A stretch of DNA of 64,000 nt. Origin: Sorlinia euscelidii (GTDB taxonomy: Bacteria; Pseudomonadota; Alphaproteobacteria; Acetobacterales; Acetobacteraceae). The notes under the pieces are model-generated. The model was not told the origin of the DNA. It did not search any database and was given only the letters and a program-made list of their open reading frames with translations. Below, piece by piece: positions 35,450-45,263 of this stretch. Both the position numbers and the translations under genes were made by a program. Location of the stretch: the NCBI RefSeq assembly GCF_036452155.1, contig NZ_JAWJZY010000005.1. One strand, written 5' to 3'. How positions within the stretch are numbered: the stretch's first letter is position 1; each line of letters begins with the position of its first letter.

Positions 35450-37480
35450 ATGTCCGGATTGCAGCCACCCGACGGCACGCCCGACGTGCCGCAAACTGGT
35501 GACCTTGGTTTGCGGCGTCATCTTCTCGACCTTGATAATGAGAAAACAGCCGTGCTGCGGGACCTGCTTTGTGTCGCGCGGGGGCTGTGTCTCGCCGAAG
35601 CGGCCTATGTCTCGGTCTTTCTTGATCATAAGGAAGCTCTGATAGTCCGTGTCGGTGCGCTGCCGAAGGAAATCCCTTTTCGCGCCGCTGACTTCCGCAG
35701 CTATCTACAGAAAAATCCGGTTTTCGAGACGTGCGACCTGCTACAAAGGCCGGAGCCCGGCCTGGCCGTGCTCATGGAAAGCCCGTGGTATTATCGTTTC
35801 TGTGCAATCCTTCCCTTGATGATGGGCGGTGCGCTGATCGGCGCCTTTGGCGTGCTGGATCGCAAACCGCGAAAGGATCGTCTGGGTGACGCGGCCACGT
35901 CGGCGCTCCGCGCCTTGGCGCGAAGTCTCGCTTCAACCCTCACCCGAAGCGCCTCACCAGCGCGGCCCGTCAGGTCCTCTGAACCTTCCGCCCCGGCCCG
36001 CCACCCCCCGATGCGGAAAAATGAGGATGTGAATAAGGGGGCAGCCGCGGCCCAACGCGTCAACCGCAATGGTCTCGTCGGTTTTTTTGAAGCAGATGTG
36101 CAGAATGGCACCGTACGCATTTCTCCATCACTTTGCCGGATGCTCTCCCTGCAGGAACGCGATATTTTCCCGATTTCCACCATCAGGCCCTGCATCCCCA
36201 GGTCGCCCTCCCGGCGCAATCTTCTTGATGGGCTTGGCCTGCATGATGGCGCGACGCTGGATTATAAAATCCGCCTCGGAGGTATTGTTACGGAGCGCCC
36301 CCGATGGCTGCAATGTCGTGTTGCGCTCATTAAAGGTGAGGATGCACATGCCGCCCATCTTTGCGGCATCGTCTCCGACGCGAGCGACCATGATACAACG
36401 ATCAAACATTATGACCTTCTCGCCCTTTTGGGGAAAGAGCTGCGCCTCGCCCATCAGGCAGTCGATGCATATCGCATCGCGGCCCGGCATTTGGGTGAGA
36501 GCCTCGATGTCGATTATGTGCAATGTTTCCATTTTGACGCGCATACGGGGCATAAAAGCCAGGATTATGGCGGCTGGAGCCGTCGCGGCATGACGGAGAT
36601 GCCGGACGTGCCACTGCAGGGGCGACGCATATGGCAATATCTCTCTCGCGGGATGGTGCTTGCGATCGGTGATCTCAGAGAGGTGAGCTGGCTGCTGCCG
36701 AAGGGGCAAAATGTCCCTGCGGATGGGCCGCGCGCCTATCTGATGATCCCCACAATCTGTGACGACCGTTTGAAACATTGTGTTGTGATTGCGTCGTCGC
36801 GGCCGCGCGTGTGGCGCGTTGCGGACACATATTTCACCCGTATTGTTGTCGACTGGGTTGAAGCGGTTTCCAATCTGACGGAAGCCCGTCTCGGACAGGA
36901 ATTTCTTTACCGTGAAATGGCGCACCGCCTCAAAAATACCCTGACCATCGTCCAGGCCCTGGCGCGGCAAAGCCTGCGGGACTGTCGGGATCAAGCCAGC
37001 GTCAGATCGTTTGAAAGGCGGGTTCATGCGCTTGCTTCTGCCCATACGACGAGTATGGCCCGCAAAAGCAGAAAGGCTGAGTTGAAGGATGTCGCGCAGG
37101 ATGTTTTGAAATTGATCGCGCCGCTGACACGATTTGAGTTGAATGGCGCGCGTGTGGCTTTGGGCGCAAAGACGGCGGGCTATCTCGGCCTGTTACTGAA
37201 TGAGCTGGGCACAAACGCCATCAAATATGGTGCGCTTTCAAATGAAGCTGGCAAAGTGCGTCTTTCCTGGGTGGTTGAAGGCGCGGAAGAGGATGCCCGC
37301 CTCGTCATCAGATGGGTGGAGACTGGAGGGCCGCGTGTCAAAGCGCCGCTGCGTAAGGGGTTCGGGTCTCAAATGATTGAATATGGCCTGGGTGAGGGCT
37401 GTCACGCGACGCGTTCCTTTCCGCAAACCGGGTGTCAGGCAAGTTTCAGCATGTCGATGCGTAAAGCGGGTGAGGATTGA
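35450..37480 (+). CDS. HWE-family sensor histidine kinase with GAF and PAS domains
   Basis: A soluble kinase of 676 residues. Residues about 10-155 form a GAF-like domain, about 205-310 a PAS-like domain, about 320-470 a second GAF. The C-terminus is an HWE kinase: YREMAHRLKNTLTIVQALARQ (His near 491), LLNELGTNAIKYGALS and a C-terminal GFGSQMIEYGL. HWE kinases often respond to light or to general stress partners, but the sensor type cannot be told. The ATG at 35450 is chosen for its AAAAGGAG site; an in-frame ATG at 35426 has none. No partner regulator lies next to it. Confidence 0.88.
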   Translation: MSGLQPPDGTPDVPQTGDLGLRRHLLDLDNEKTAVLRDLLCVARGLCLAEAAYVSVFLDHKEALIVRVGALPKEIPFRAADFRSYLQKNPVFETCDLLQRPEPGLAVLMESPWYYRFCAILPLMMGGALIGAFGVLDRKPRKDRLGDAATSALRALARSLASTLTRSASPARPVRSSEPSAPARHPPMRKNEDVNKGAAAAQRVNRNGLVGFFEADVQNGTVRISPSLCRMLSLQERDIFPISTIRPCIPRSPSRRNLLDGLGLHDGATLDYKIRLGGIVTERPRWLQCRVALIKGEDAHAAHLCGIVSDASDHDTTIKHYDLLALLGKELRLAHQAVDAYRIAARHLGESLDVDYVQCFHFDAHTGHKSQDYGGWSRRGMTEMPDVPLQGRRIWQYLSRGMVLAIGDLREVSWLLPKGQNVPADGPRAYLMIPTICDDRLKHCVVIASSRPRVWRVADTYFTRIVVDWVEAVSNLTEARLGQEFLYREMAHRLKNTLTIVQALARQSLRDCRDQASVRSFERRVHALASAHTTSMARKSRKAELKDVAQDVLKLIAPLTRFELNGARVALGAKTAGYLGLLLNELGTNAIKYGALSNEAGKVRLSWVVEGAEEDARLVIRWVETGGPRVKAPLRKGFGSQMIEYGLGEGCHATRSFPQTGCQASFSMSMRKAGED

Positions 37481-37569
37481 TTTTTCAGGGCGTTCCTTTA
37501 CTCATCACGGCAAAAGCGCGTCGCATTCAGGTCATCATCGCCGACGCTGCATGATTTTAGGATGGACGA

Positions 37570-38292
37570 ATGGGCGTGATCAAACTCGGTTTTCTCCACA
37601 CGGCACTCCATGCAGGATGTGCAAGCGCGGTGGCGCGAGTCATTGAGGCCCACGGGTTCGAGGTCGATTATGTTGATCTCACGCGTGGCGATGTGAAGGA
37701 TGCGTTATTTACCAATCAGCTTGATATTTATGCGTCGAGCTGGCTGCCGATGGATGATGATCTGCTCAATGGTAATTATCGTGCGGTCGGTGATCTTTAT
37801 CAGCCTCTCCCGTCCTGGCTGTCTGTCGGAGACGTGGTGATCGGGGAAGACGGGGCGGTGACATGTGACGCAATTTATGCAGCGGAGTCAGTCCGGCATC
37901 TCTACGCGGACGCGTTGCAGGCTTTCAAACGTACATCGCGTAAAGACGTCACCATCATTGATGATGAAGCCCTCTATCATCAGTTGAATCACGCGGCGCA
38001 GCAGAATCAACGCGTGCTCGTCGCGGCGATGCAGCCACATGCGGCGTTCTTTGATGCGCGCTTCAAGCTTGTTGAAGCGGGCCTGCTGGCGCTCGGTACG
38101 CCAATGCGGGCGCCGCTTCTGATTTCGGAAAATCTTGCGGAATGCGGTGACCCGGATCTATTCGATGAGCTTTCTGAAATGATGCTGGGGGTCAAGGTTA
38201 TGAGCGCCCTCGATTACGCGATCACGGTTGAAGGCGTTGACCCGGAGGATGCGGCTGAATCCTGGCAAAGAGGTCGACTTATCCCGCGCTGA
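37570..38292 (+). CDS. OpuAC-like glycine-betaine-type binding protein without signal peptide
   Basis: A 240-residue protein with the substrate-binding fold of glycine betaine/choline ABC transporters (GDVKDALFTNQLDIYASSWLP, LYQPLPSWLS, VLVAAMQPHAAFFDARF). It lacks any export signal: MGVIKLGFLHTALHAG goes straight into the fold. No permease or ATPase lies beside it. It could be a cytoplasmic or translationally truncated relative; the ligand is unknown. Confidence 0.65.
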   Translation: MGVIKLGFLHTALHAGCASAVARVIEAHGFEVDYVDLTRGDVKDALFTNQLDIYASSWLPMDDDLLNGNYRAVGDLYQPLPSWLSVGDVVIGEDGAVTCDAIYAAESVRHLYADALQAFKRTSRKDVTIIDDEALYHQLNHAAQQNQRVLVAAMQPHAAFFDARFKLVEAGLLALGTPMRAPLLISENLAECGDPDLFDELSEMMLGVKVMSALDYAITVEGVDPEDAAESWQRGRLIPR

Positions 38293-38610
38293 TGTAAAAC
38301 ACGTTTTAAGTTTGTTGCTTTTCAGCATCAGCTGTGGCGGCAACATCGCGTAAAAATTTTATTAAATTGCTGCTCTCATTACTTGAAGTTATAGGACGCT
38401 CGACTCGTAATCGCGTGACGGAGGACGATAAACCCGAAGTTTTTGAAGCGCTTATGCCTGCGTTGGCAGGTCGTGCTCATGACAAGGTTACCGTCCCCTT
38501 GCCGGTTCTGAGACAATTCGATGACCGTACGGCGTGTGGGTGGCTTGTTCTGGCGGGTCACCTCTCAATGCACCCGGTCGTGGCAAACGATCAATCAGGA
38601 GGAAAGGCCC
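38293..38610. other. AT-rich intergenic region
   Basis: About 318 bases after the OpuAC-like gene. It includes A/T runs near 38335-38385, an AGGAGGAAAGG ribosome site at the end, and no protein gene I trust. No clear terminator hairpin is visible. Confidence 0.4.
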
Positions 38611-38802
38611 ATGAATGCCCTTTCTTTCAAGCGACGGACTGCACATCGAGCGATCGGCGCAACAGCCATCGAACTTCCCTTCAAGTTCGGATGGGATGCC
38701 ATCTCGACGATTCTTTTTCCTCGTCTGGTGAGAGCGCTGCGCCGCTCTGATAAGCAACGGAAATATGGCATCGTGCAGCCGGCGTGGCCCCCGAGTCGAT
38801 AA
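38611..38802 (+). CDS. Small basic protein, 63 residues
   Basis: Unrecognised. A strong AGGAGGAAAGG ribosome site precedes the ATG at 38611. The product is basic (MNALSFKRRTAHRAIG, then LVRALRRSDKQRKYG) with a central hydrophobic part (FGWDAISTILFPRLV). The good ribosome site is the main evidence that it is translated. Confidence 0.5.
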   Translation: MNALSFKRRTAHRAIGATAIELPFKFGWDAISTILFPRLVRALRRSDKQRKYGIVQPAWPPSR

Positions 38803-38948
38803 TCGCGCTCATATGTCCGCAGCCGGAACGCTGTTCCGGGCGGGACCCCTCATTTAATCGATAAAATTCTGGTTGTGCGCCTTCGCCTTCCCTGCTGCCT
38901 CGCAGTGGGGTGTGACGCTGTGCGTGCCGCCATCATGGTGAATATATC

Positions 38949-41359
38949 ATGCAAGTGCTCGTCAATAAAATGTCGCGCATCATGCAGCAATATGGTGTTT
39001 TCGTTATTGCTGGATGCGTCATCTCTCCTTCATTTTCCGAAGCGAAAACGAAGGAGGATTCAATCAAAGCCCCCGTTTCAACATCCCCGCCAAAAAGCCG
39101 CGTGGGACGATGCGTGGCAAAAGCATCGCGAAAAATGTGAGTTACGAATCGCGGAAGGATGAAGCGATCAATGTCAGCGCGGGCCGCTATATGCTGAAGG
39201 ACCCCAATCGGCGCCTTATGACGCCGAAAGACTGGAAGCTCGTTATACCAGGGTCCAACCCTCTCTATATGTTGCAATATACGGAAGGCGCATCCCTTTC
39301 CGGCACGGATCCTTTCGGCGTGGATATGACGACGGCGGGGCTTTACCTCCGCGGTTTCCACATGAATGAACTCGGCGTGACTTATGAAGGCATCCCGCTC
39401 AATGATATTGGCTGGGGCGGTCTGACCGGCACGAACGTGCTTAAAATCGGCATTGCACAGGATCTGGGCGGTATTTCCGTATCCCCGGGGTCTGGCAGTG
39501 TGAGCACGTTTTCCGCATCCGATAATGGCGGCGACCTGCATTACTTCGTGCGGAACCCGAAGGACAAGGCAGGCGCCTCGATATGGCAGTCCTACGGAAG
39601 CAATCAAACGATACAGACAACGATTTCGGCGGATACCGGTCAGATCGGCCATCACGGCCCGAAGATGCTTGTCGGTTTTCAGCGTAACTTTAGCCAGAAA
39701 TATATGGCTTATGGTGATCAGCAGGCGATGCGCGGCCACCTCAAGGCGGTTCAGGACGTTTCCTGGGGCGATTTTACCGCGTATTTTTCCGGCTCAACCG
39801 CCAAAGTGACGGAATATAATGATCAGTCATTCCAGATCAACGATCAGCTGGGCTGGCGGGGTGATTATCTCGCGCCGAATTACGCTTACGCCTATGATAT
39901 CTCCCTGCCGGAAAATGCGGCGAAGGATTGCGGCAACGGTTTTACGTGCAAGGATCTGGCAGGGCTGGTCTCATATAATAGCGGGCATTCCTCCCAGGAT
40001 CTCGTCGGCTCCCTGGCGCATGATTTCCGCATTTCCAAAATTCTTTCGGGTCGCGCTTCATTTTACATGACGCATAGTGACACACATGAGGTGCTGACAG
40101 ATTCGGGTACCCCGTCTCTTACAGGCGCACCCTTCTCTGAGCAGGTCTGGCATCCGCAAAATCAACGTCTCGGGGGCACGTTGAGCCTGCGCGCCAAATG
40201 GGGCCATCACACCATGTCTGCTGGTTTCTGGCAGGAACATACGGACTCACGGGCATTGACCTCTTGGTATAATGAGCCGCTCCTCGGCACCGGGGCACCC
40301 CTCAGTGTTTTCGGAAATTTCTCTCAATATGGCCCGGCTTTCAAGACGCAGGCAAATTCCAGGTGGTCAACGTGGGAGCGTCAGGCCTACCTTCAGGACG
40401 ACATCACTTTATCACCTGATCTGCATGCGGGGATCGGTTTCAAAACGCTCGAAACCTCTACATCAGGTGGCGGGCTTGAAGGGGATGCGCCGCGCGGGAC
40501 GTTATCAACGCGCAACTACTTCCTCCCGCATCTGTCAGCTTCGTGGCAATGGTATAAGGGGCATGATGTTTTTGTGGATATCGCGAATAATGAGTCCGGC
40601 TATCGCGTGTCCCCGCAGGGTCAGATCGGTTACAGCGCTTCGGCCTGGACCGCCGGTGATCAGGCGGCTTTCGATGCGGCGACACGCCACATCAAGCCGG
40701 AAAATAATTGGAACTTCATCGTAGGCGGCCATGATAATCTCGGTTGGGTGCGTCTCTCATGGGATGCTTATTACGACCTGATTTCCAATCGTCTGCTCTC
40801 GGTCGCTGAAGATGATGGGGGGTTGAATAGCCTCACCAACACAGTGGCGGCTGTACCTCATTCCCACATTATTGGCGGTGATATCGCTATCAATCTGCCT
40901 GTCACACGTCGCTTCATGCTGCGTCAGACCTTAGGTGTCAGCAAGTTCACCTATGATAATGACCTCTTCGCGGATGGGAGGGTCTTTCCAATCAAAGGGT
41001 CAGCGCAGCCGGGATATCCGCCGATCACCTTATCTACGATGCTGATTTATTCCCATGATGGCACGGAGGCTGGCGTGGGTTCGACGTTCTACAGCCGTCG
41101 CCCCTTCTCTTACCAGAATGATATGTATGCTTATGCTTATTGGATGACCAATCTATATCTGCAGCATACCTTCAAACTGGGCGGGAAAATGCCGCCCGTC
41201 ACGGCGCGGTTCGACGTTTATAATCTTCTGAACCGTAAGCTGATGGGGACGATCGGGACGAATGGCTTCCCGTTCAACCGTGATAAAGGTTACAGCTTTG
41301 GCACGATGCAACGCCAGGCCCCGCGTCAGGCCATGTTTACATTGGGGGTGAGTTTCTAA
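38949..41359 (+). CDS. TonB-dependent outer membrane receptor, apparent frameshift
   Basis: Second receptor in the window, about 803 residues once repaired. The N-terminal signal peptide (YGVFVIAGCVISPSFSEA) is in one frame. The plug and barrel are in another, joined if one C is added to the C4 run 39086-39089 (STSPAKKPRGTMRGKS). The plug has MNELGVTYEGIPLNDIGWGG and GSGSVSTFSASDNGGDL; the barrel ends in AMFTLGVSF with a terminal phenylalanine. There is no TonB-box-like sequence that I can place with confidence. The substrate is unknown. It stands alone and is followed by a strong terminator. Confidence 0.85.
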
Positions 41360-41391
41360 CATCCTCTCATTCTGATCCAATCTGCGCGCAT

Positions 41392-41434
41392 GACACCCCA
41401 TTCCGTCTGCCTGACGGGATGGGGTGTCGTTTTT
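41392..41434 (+). terminator. Terminator after the second TonB receptor
   Basis: Long stem GACACCCCATTCCGTC (41392-41407) with GACGGGATGGGGTGTC (41413-41428), one wobble, then GTTTTT. Confidence 0.95.
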
Positions 41435-41628
41435 GAAACAGGGCAATCAACCCATCCGCCGCGACACGTGACGAGCGAGGTTGATGCGAAGAGGTCCAAT
41501 GTGAGAGTGGGGTTCAGGCGGCGTTACCGTGCCGGCACGGCCCCCGGAAACAGCGCTCAGGTTTGACAGGCAGGACGGATTTCGCCAAGACCCGTTGGGT
41601 ATTTTGCGTCAGTAAGGGAGGTGGCTGC

Positions 41629-42594
41629 ATGGTCGGCCAATGTGCTTTTGTTTTTCCGGGCCAGGGAAGTCAGTCTGTCGGCATGGGTCGTGCGCTTTAT
41701 GAAGCTTTCCCTGCAGCGAAAGAGGTTTTTCAGGAAGTCGATGAAGCCTTGCAGCAGCGCCTTTCCACCTTGATGTTTGAAGGGGAACCGGAAGAACTGA
41801 CCCGGACGGAAAATGCCCAACCGGCCTTGATGGCCGTCTCACTCGCCGTATTGCGCGTACTTCAGAAGGAAGCGGACTGGCAGTTCACGGAAAAAGCACG
41901 TGTCGTGGCCGGACACTCACTTGGTGAATATTCCGCGCTTGCCGCAGCCGGGTCGATTTCCCTGACGGATGTGGCGCGGCTGCTCAGGACGCGCGGGCGC
42001 GCGATGCAGAAGGCCGTTCCCCCGGGTGAGGGTGGCATGGCGGCGTTGATTGGCGTGACAGCAGCGGAGGCCCTTGAAATTTGTGAGGAAGCCCGCCGAC
42101 ATGTTGACGCGTCCGGACAGGCGATATTGGAAGTCGCCAATGATAATGGCGGTGGCCAGGTGGTGATCTCCGGCCATAAAGCGGCGATCGAGGCCTCTCT
42201 CAATTGCGCGAAAGAGCGCGGCGTCAAACGGGCCGTCATCCTCCCGGTTTCCGCGCCTTTCCATTGCTCCCTGATGCAGCCGGCGGCTGACGTGATGGCA
42301 GACGCATTGGCCGAACAGGATTTCTCAGCGCCGCATGTGCCGCTCATCGCCAATGTCACGGCCTCGGAAGTGTCCGACCCCGTCATGATCAAGAATCTTC
42401 TGGTTCAGCAGGTGACGGGTTCCGTCCGCTGGCGGGAAACGGTTGAGAGCCTGCCTGGGAAAGACGTTTCCGTGGTTGTGGAAATCGGTGCGGGGAAGGT
42501 GCTGAGCGGATTGACCCGACGCATCAATAGTGAACTGACAGCCTGTAACGCGGCCACCCCGCAGGATATCGATGCGCTCCTGCGCGTTATATGA
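41629..42594 (+). CDS. fabD: Malonyl-CoA:ACP transacylase
   Basis: Loads malonyl groups on acyl carrier protein for fatty acid synthesis. It has FPGQGSQSVGMG, QPALMAVSLAV, the active-site GHSLGEYSA (serine near residue 97) and PVSAPFHCSLM. Length 321 from the ATG at 41629, which follows a GGGAGGTGG site. Its stop lies close to or overlaps the fabG start, so the two are coupled. Confidence 0.97.
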   Translation: MVGQCAFVFPGQGSQSVGMGRALYEAFPAAKEVFQEVDEALQQRLSTLMFEGEPEELTRTENAQPALMAVSLAVLRVLQKEADWQFTEKARVVAGHSLGEYSALAAAGSISLTDVARLLRTRGRAMQKAVPPGEGGMAALIGVTAAEALEICEEARRHVDASGQAILEVANDNGGGQVVISGHKAAIEASLNCAKERGVKRAVILPVSAPFHCSLMQPAADVMADALAEQDFSAPHVPLIANVTASEVSDPVMIKNLLVQQVTGSVRWRETVESLPGKDVSVVVEIGAGKVLSGLTRRINSELTACNAATPQDIDALLRVI

Positions 42595-42605
42595 CGGAGA
42601 AACAC

Positions 42606-43346
42606 ATGTTTGACCTTACAAACAAAACCGCCCTTGTCACAGGGGCGTCAGGCGGGCTCGGCGCCGCGATCGCACGGGCGCTTGACCAGCAGGGCGCGCG
42701 CATCGTGCTTTCCGGGACGCGGGTTCCAGCTTTGAAAGAGGTCGCGTCGACATTGAAAAATCAGCCCGTGATCTGCGCGGCCGATCTCTCCAATGCGGAA
42801 GAGGCGGATGCCCTTATCGGCAGGGCGGAGGCGGAAGCCGGGGCACCGCTCGATATCCTCATCAATAATGCGGGCCTCACACGGGATGGGCTGATGATGG
42901 TCATGAAGGATGAGGCTTGGCGGCAGGTCTTCACCGTTGATCTGGAGTCGCCTTTCCGGCTGTGTCGCGCAGCGGTGAAAAGCATGATTCGCCGCCGTAC
43001 GGGTCGAATCATCAATATTGCTTCGATAGTGGGGCTTTCCGGCAACGGCGGTCAGGCGAATTACGCAGCGGCCAAGGCTGGCATGATTGGTATGACAAAA
43101 TCTTTGGCGCAGGAAATCGCCACCCGCGGCGTGACCGTTAATGTCGTGGCGCCAGGATTCATTGAAACAGCGATGACTCAGGCCCTGCCTGACAACCAGC
43201 GAACAAATCTCTTAAAAGCCATCCCCATCGGCCGCATGGGCCAACCTGACGATGTCGCATCCGCCTGTGTCTATCTGGCGTCCGATGAGGCAAGCTGGGT
43301 GACAGGCATGACATTGAGTGTGAATGGCGGTATGCTGATGCCGTGA
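42606..43346 (+). CDS. fabG: 3-oxoacyl-ACP reductase
   Basis: NADPH-dependent short-chain dehydrogenase of fatty acid synthesis, 246 residues. Cofactor motif TGASGGLGAAIA, NNAGLTRDGL, catalytic S-Y-K (IASIVGLSGNGGQANYAAAKAG) and the VNVVAPGFIETAMT block are present. The ATG at 42606 (MFDLTNKTALVTG) has an ACGGAGAAAC site; the ATG at 42591, which overlaps the fabD stop, is an alternative. Confidence 0.96.
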   Translation: MFDLTNKTALVTGASGGLGAAIARALDQQGARIVLSGTRVPALKEVASTLKNQPVICAADLSNAEEADALIGRAEAEAGAPLDILINNAGLTRDGLMMVMKDEAWRQVFTVDLESPFRLCRAAVKSMIRRRTGRIINIASIVGLSGNGGQANYAAAKAGMIGMTKSLAQEIATRGVTVNVVAPGFIETAMTQALPDNQRTNLLKAIPIGRMGQPDDVASACVYLASDEASWVTGMTLSVNGGMLMP

Positions 43347-43359
43347 AGGTGTCACGCCT

Positions 43360-43394
43360 CACCCCTCGTGCCGGAAGCACTTGGCGGAGGGGTG
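43360..43394 (+). other. Hairpin in fabG-acpP gap
   Basis: Perfect inverted repeat CACCCCTC (43360-43367) with GAGGGGTG (43387-43394), without a T run. It may slow RNA decay or transcription between fabG and acpP. The rest of the 246-base gap shows no gene. Confidence 0.4.
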
Positions 43395-43592
43395 CAAGAT
43401 GTGCTAAGCGCCCGCTGCTTCATCCGGCGCGATGGGCGCGTCAGCACGAGGTGGGCCTCATGGGGTCCGACGCCGCGAGGCCGGTCATCATGGTCGGCCT
43501 TTGCACGTGGTGTAGACCCGGTGGACCCCCACTTGGGACATTAGGTAGGTTTGTAACCGCCCGAGATCCGGGCACACAGAAAGCGGATAAAC

Positions 43593-43832
43593 ATGAGTGA
43601 AATCACCCGTAAGGTTCAGAAGATCGTCGTTGAACATCTCGGCGCCGAAGAAAGTAAAGTGACGCCTGAAGCGTCTTTTATCGATGACCTCGGTGCGGAT
43701 AGTCTTGATACGGTTGAACTCGTCATGGCTTTTGAAGAAGAATTCGGCGTTGAAATCCCCGAGCAGGATGCCGAAAAAATCGCGACAGTGAAGGATGCGA
43801 TCGACTTCATTGAAAAGAAGAGAGAGGACTGA
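43593..43832 (+). CDS. acpP: Acyl carrier protein
   Basis: 79-residue carrier for fatty acid synthesis. The phosphopantetheine serine lies in FIDDLGADSLDTVELVMAFEE. The start MSEITRKVQKIVVEHLG is typical. It is the general ACP, distinct from the divergent ACP of the sphingolipid cluster. Confidence 0.98.
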   Translation: MSEITRKVQKIVVEHLGAEESKVTPEASFIDDLGADSLDTVELVMAFEEEFGVEIPEQDAEKIATVKDAIDFIEKKRED

Positions 43833-43980
43833 CTCTTCAGATAGGCATGGCATGCCTTTCCTTCAAGCCTTTCCGTTTTACGCCTGGGCGAAAAGGGAAG
43901 GGCGCCGAGAAAGATGACACTGCGCGGCACCCAGAATTAAGTTGTCCTCTGGGCGTCGTCCAACGGAGATCCGTATCCCC

Positions 43981-45263
43981 ATGATGGCGAAATCTTCCTC
44001 GACGGAGTCACGGCGTGTCGTGGTCACGGGCATCGGCCTTGTGACGCCGCTCGCTGTCGGCGTCGAGCATTCCTGGAAAAAGCTCATCGAGGGGCAATCC
44101 GGCATCCGACGCATCACATCGTTTGATCCCGGTGATCTCCCCGTCCTGATCGGTGGAGAAGTACCATCCGGCCCCACGCAAGAGGGGGGCTGACCCTGAG
44201 CGACTGGATTCCCCATAAAGACATCAAGAAGATGGATCGATTCATCCATCTCGGTCTCGTCGCGGGGATTGAGGCTGTCCGTGATTCCGGCTGGATGCCG
44301 GAGGATGAAGAGGGGCAGTGCCGCACCGGCGTCATGGTCGGGTCCGGTATTGGTGGCCTCCAGACGATTTCAGACGGCGCCTTGACTGTGCATGAGGGGC
44401 GGGGCCGTCGCCTGTCGCCTTTTTTCATCCCAAGCGCCCTGGTCAATCTGATTTCCGGCCATCTCTCCATTCGATTCGGTTTCAAAGGCCCCAACCACTC
44501 TGTCGTGACAGCCTGTGCGACAGGGACACACGCCATTGGTGACGCGGCGCGTATCATCGCGTTGGGCGATGCGGATGTTATGGTGGCGGGTGGTGCTGAG
44601 GCGGCTCTTTGCCCCCTCGGCCTGGCCGGTTTCGCGGCAGCGCGTGCACTGTCGACCGGTTTCAATGACAGGCCCGATGAAGCGTCACGCCCGTGGGACC
44701 GTGATCGTGATGGCTTTGTGATGGGTGAGGGCGCTGGTATTGTCGTGCTTGAGGAATACGAGCACGCCAAAAAACGCGGCGCCAAAATTTACGGTGAGGT
44801 GCTCGGTTACGGCATGTCCGGCGATGCCTACCACATCACGGCCCCGGCAGAGGGGCATGCGGGTGCCTTCCGCGCCATGCAGGCTGCGCTTGAGCGGGCG
44901 CGGATCCAACCTTCCGAGATTGATTACATCAACGCGCACGGGACATCGACCATGGCTGATGATCTCGAATTGGGAGCTGTTGAGCGGTTTCTGGGTGACG
45001 CGTGCGGCACGGTCGCCATGTCCTCGACCAAATCGGCTGTTGGCCATCTTCTTGGTGCGGCGGGCTCGGTGGAAGCGATTTTCTCACTTCTCGCCATGCG
45101 CGATAACACCGTGCCACCGACACTCAATCTGCACCATCCACAAACGGAGAGCCGCATTGATCGCGTTCCGCTGGAGGCGCAGGCCCGCAAAGTCGATACT
45201 GTCCTTTCAAACAGCTTCGGTTTCGGTGGCACCAACGCGTGTCTGATACTGCGCCGCGTCTGA
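43981..45263 (+). CDS. fabF: 3-oxoacyl-ACP synthase II, apparent frameshift
   Basis: Elongating condensing enzyme. Residues 1-69 (ESRRVVVTGIGLVTPLAVG) are in one frame; the rest (MDRFIHLGLVAGIEAV onward) in another. The break is in the G6 run 44184-44189; a seventh G reads through EGGLTLSDWIPHKDIKK and gives 427 residues. The catalytic cysteine lies in VTACATGTHAIGDA, with the histidines in NAHGTSTMADD and KSAVGHLLGAAG. The enzyme is essential in most bacteria, so a sequence error is likely. The last 25 bases overlap mltG. Confidence 0.93.

Noticed and set aside
43841..43856. Palindrome AGGCATGGCATGCCT after acpP as terminator
   Set aside because: The stem has a one-base loop and no T run, so it is not a convincing terminator.
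44232..45263. Second half of fabF as a separate gene starting at its own ATG
   Set aside because: The upstream half has the missing N-terminus, the gap is closed by one base in a G run, and the second half alone lacks the start of the thiolase fold.
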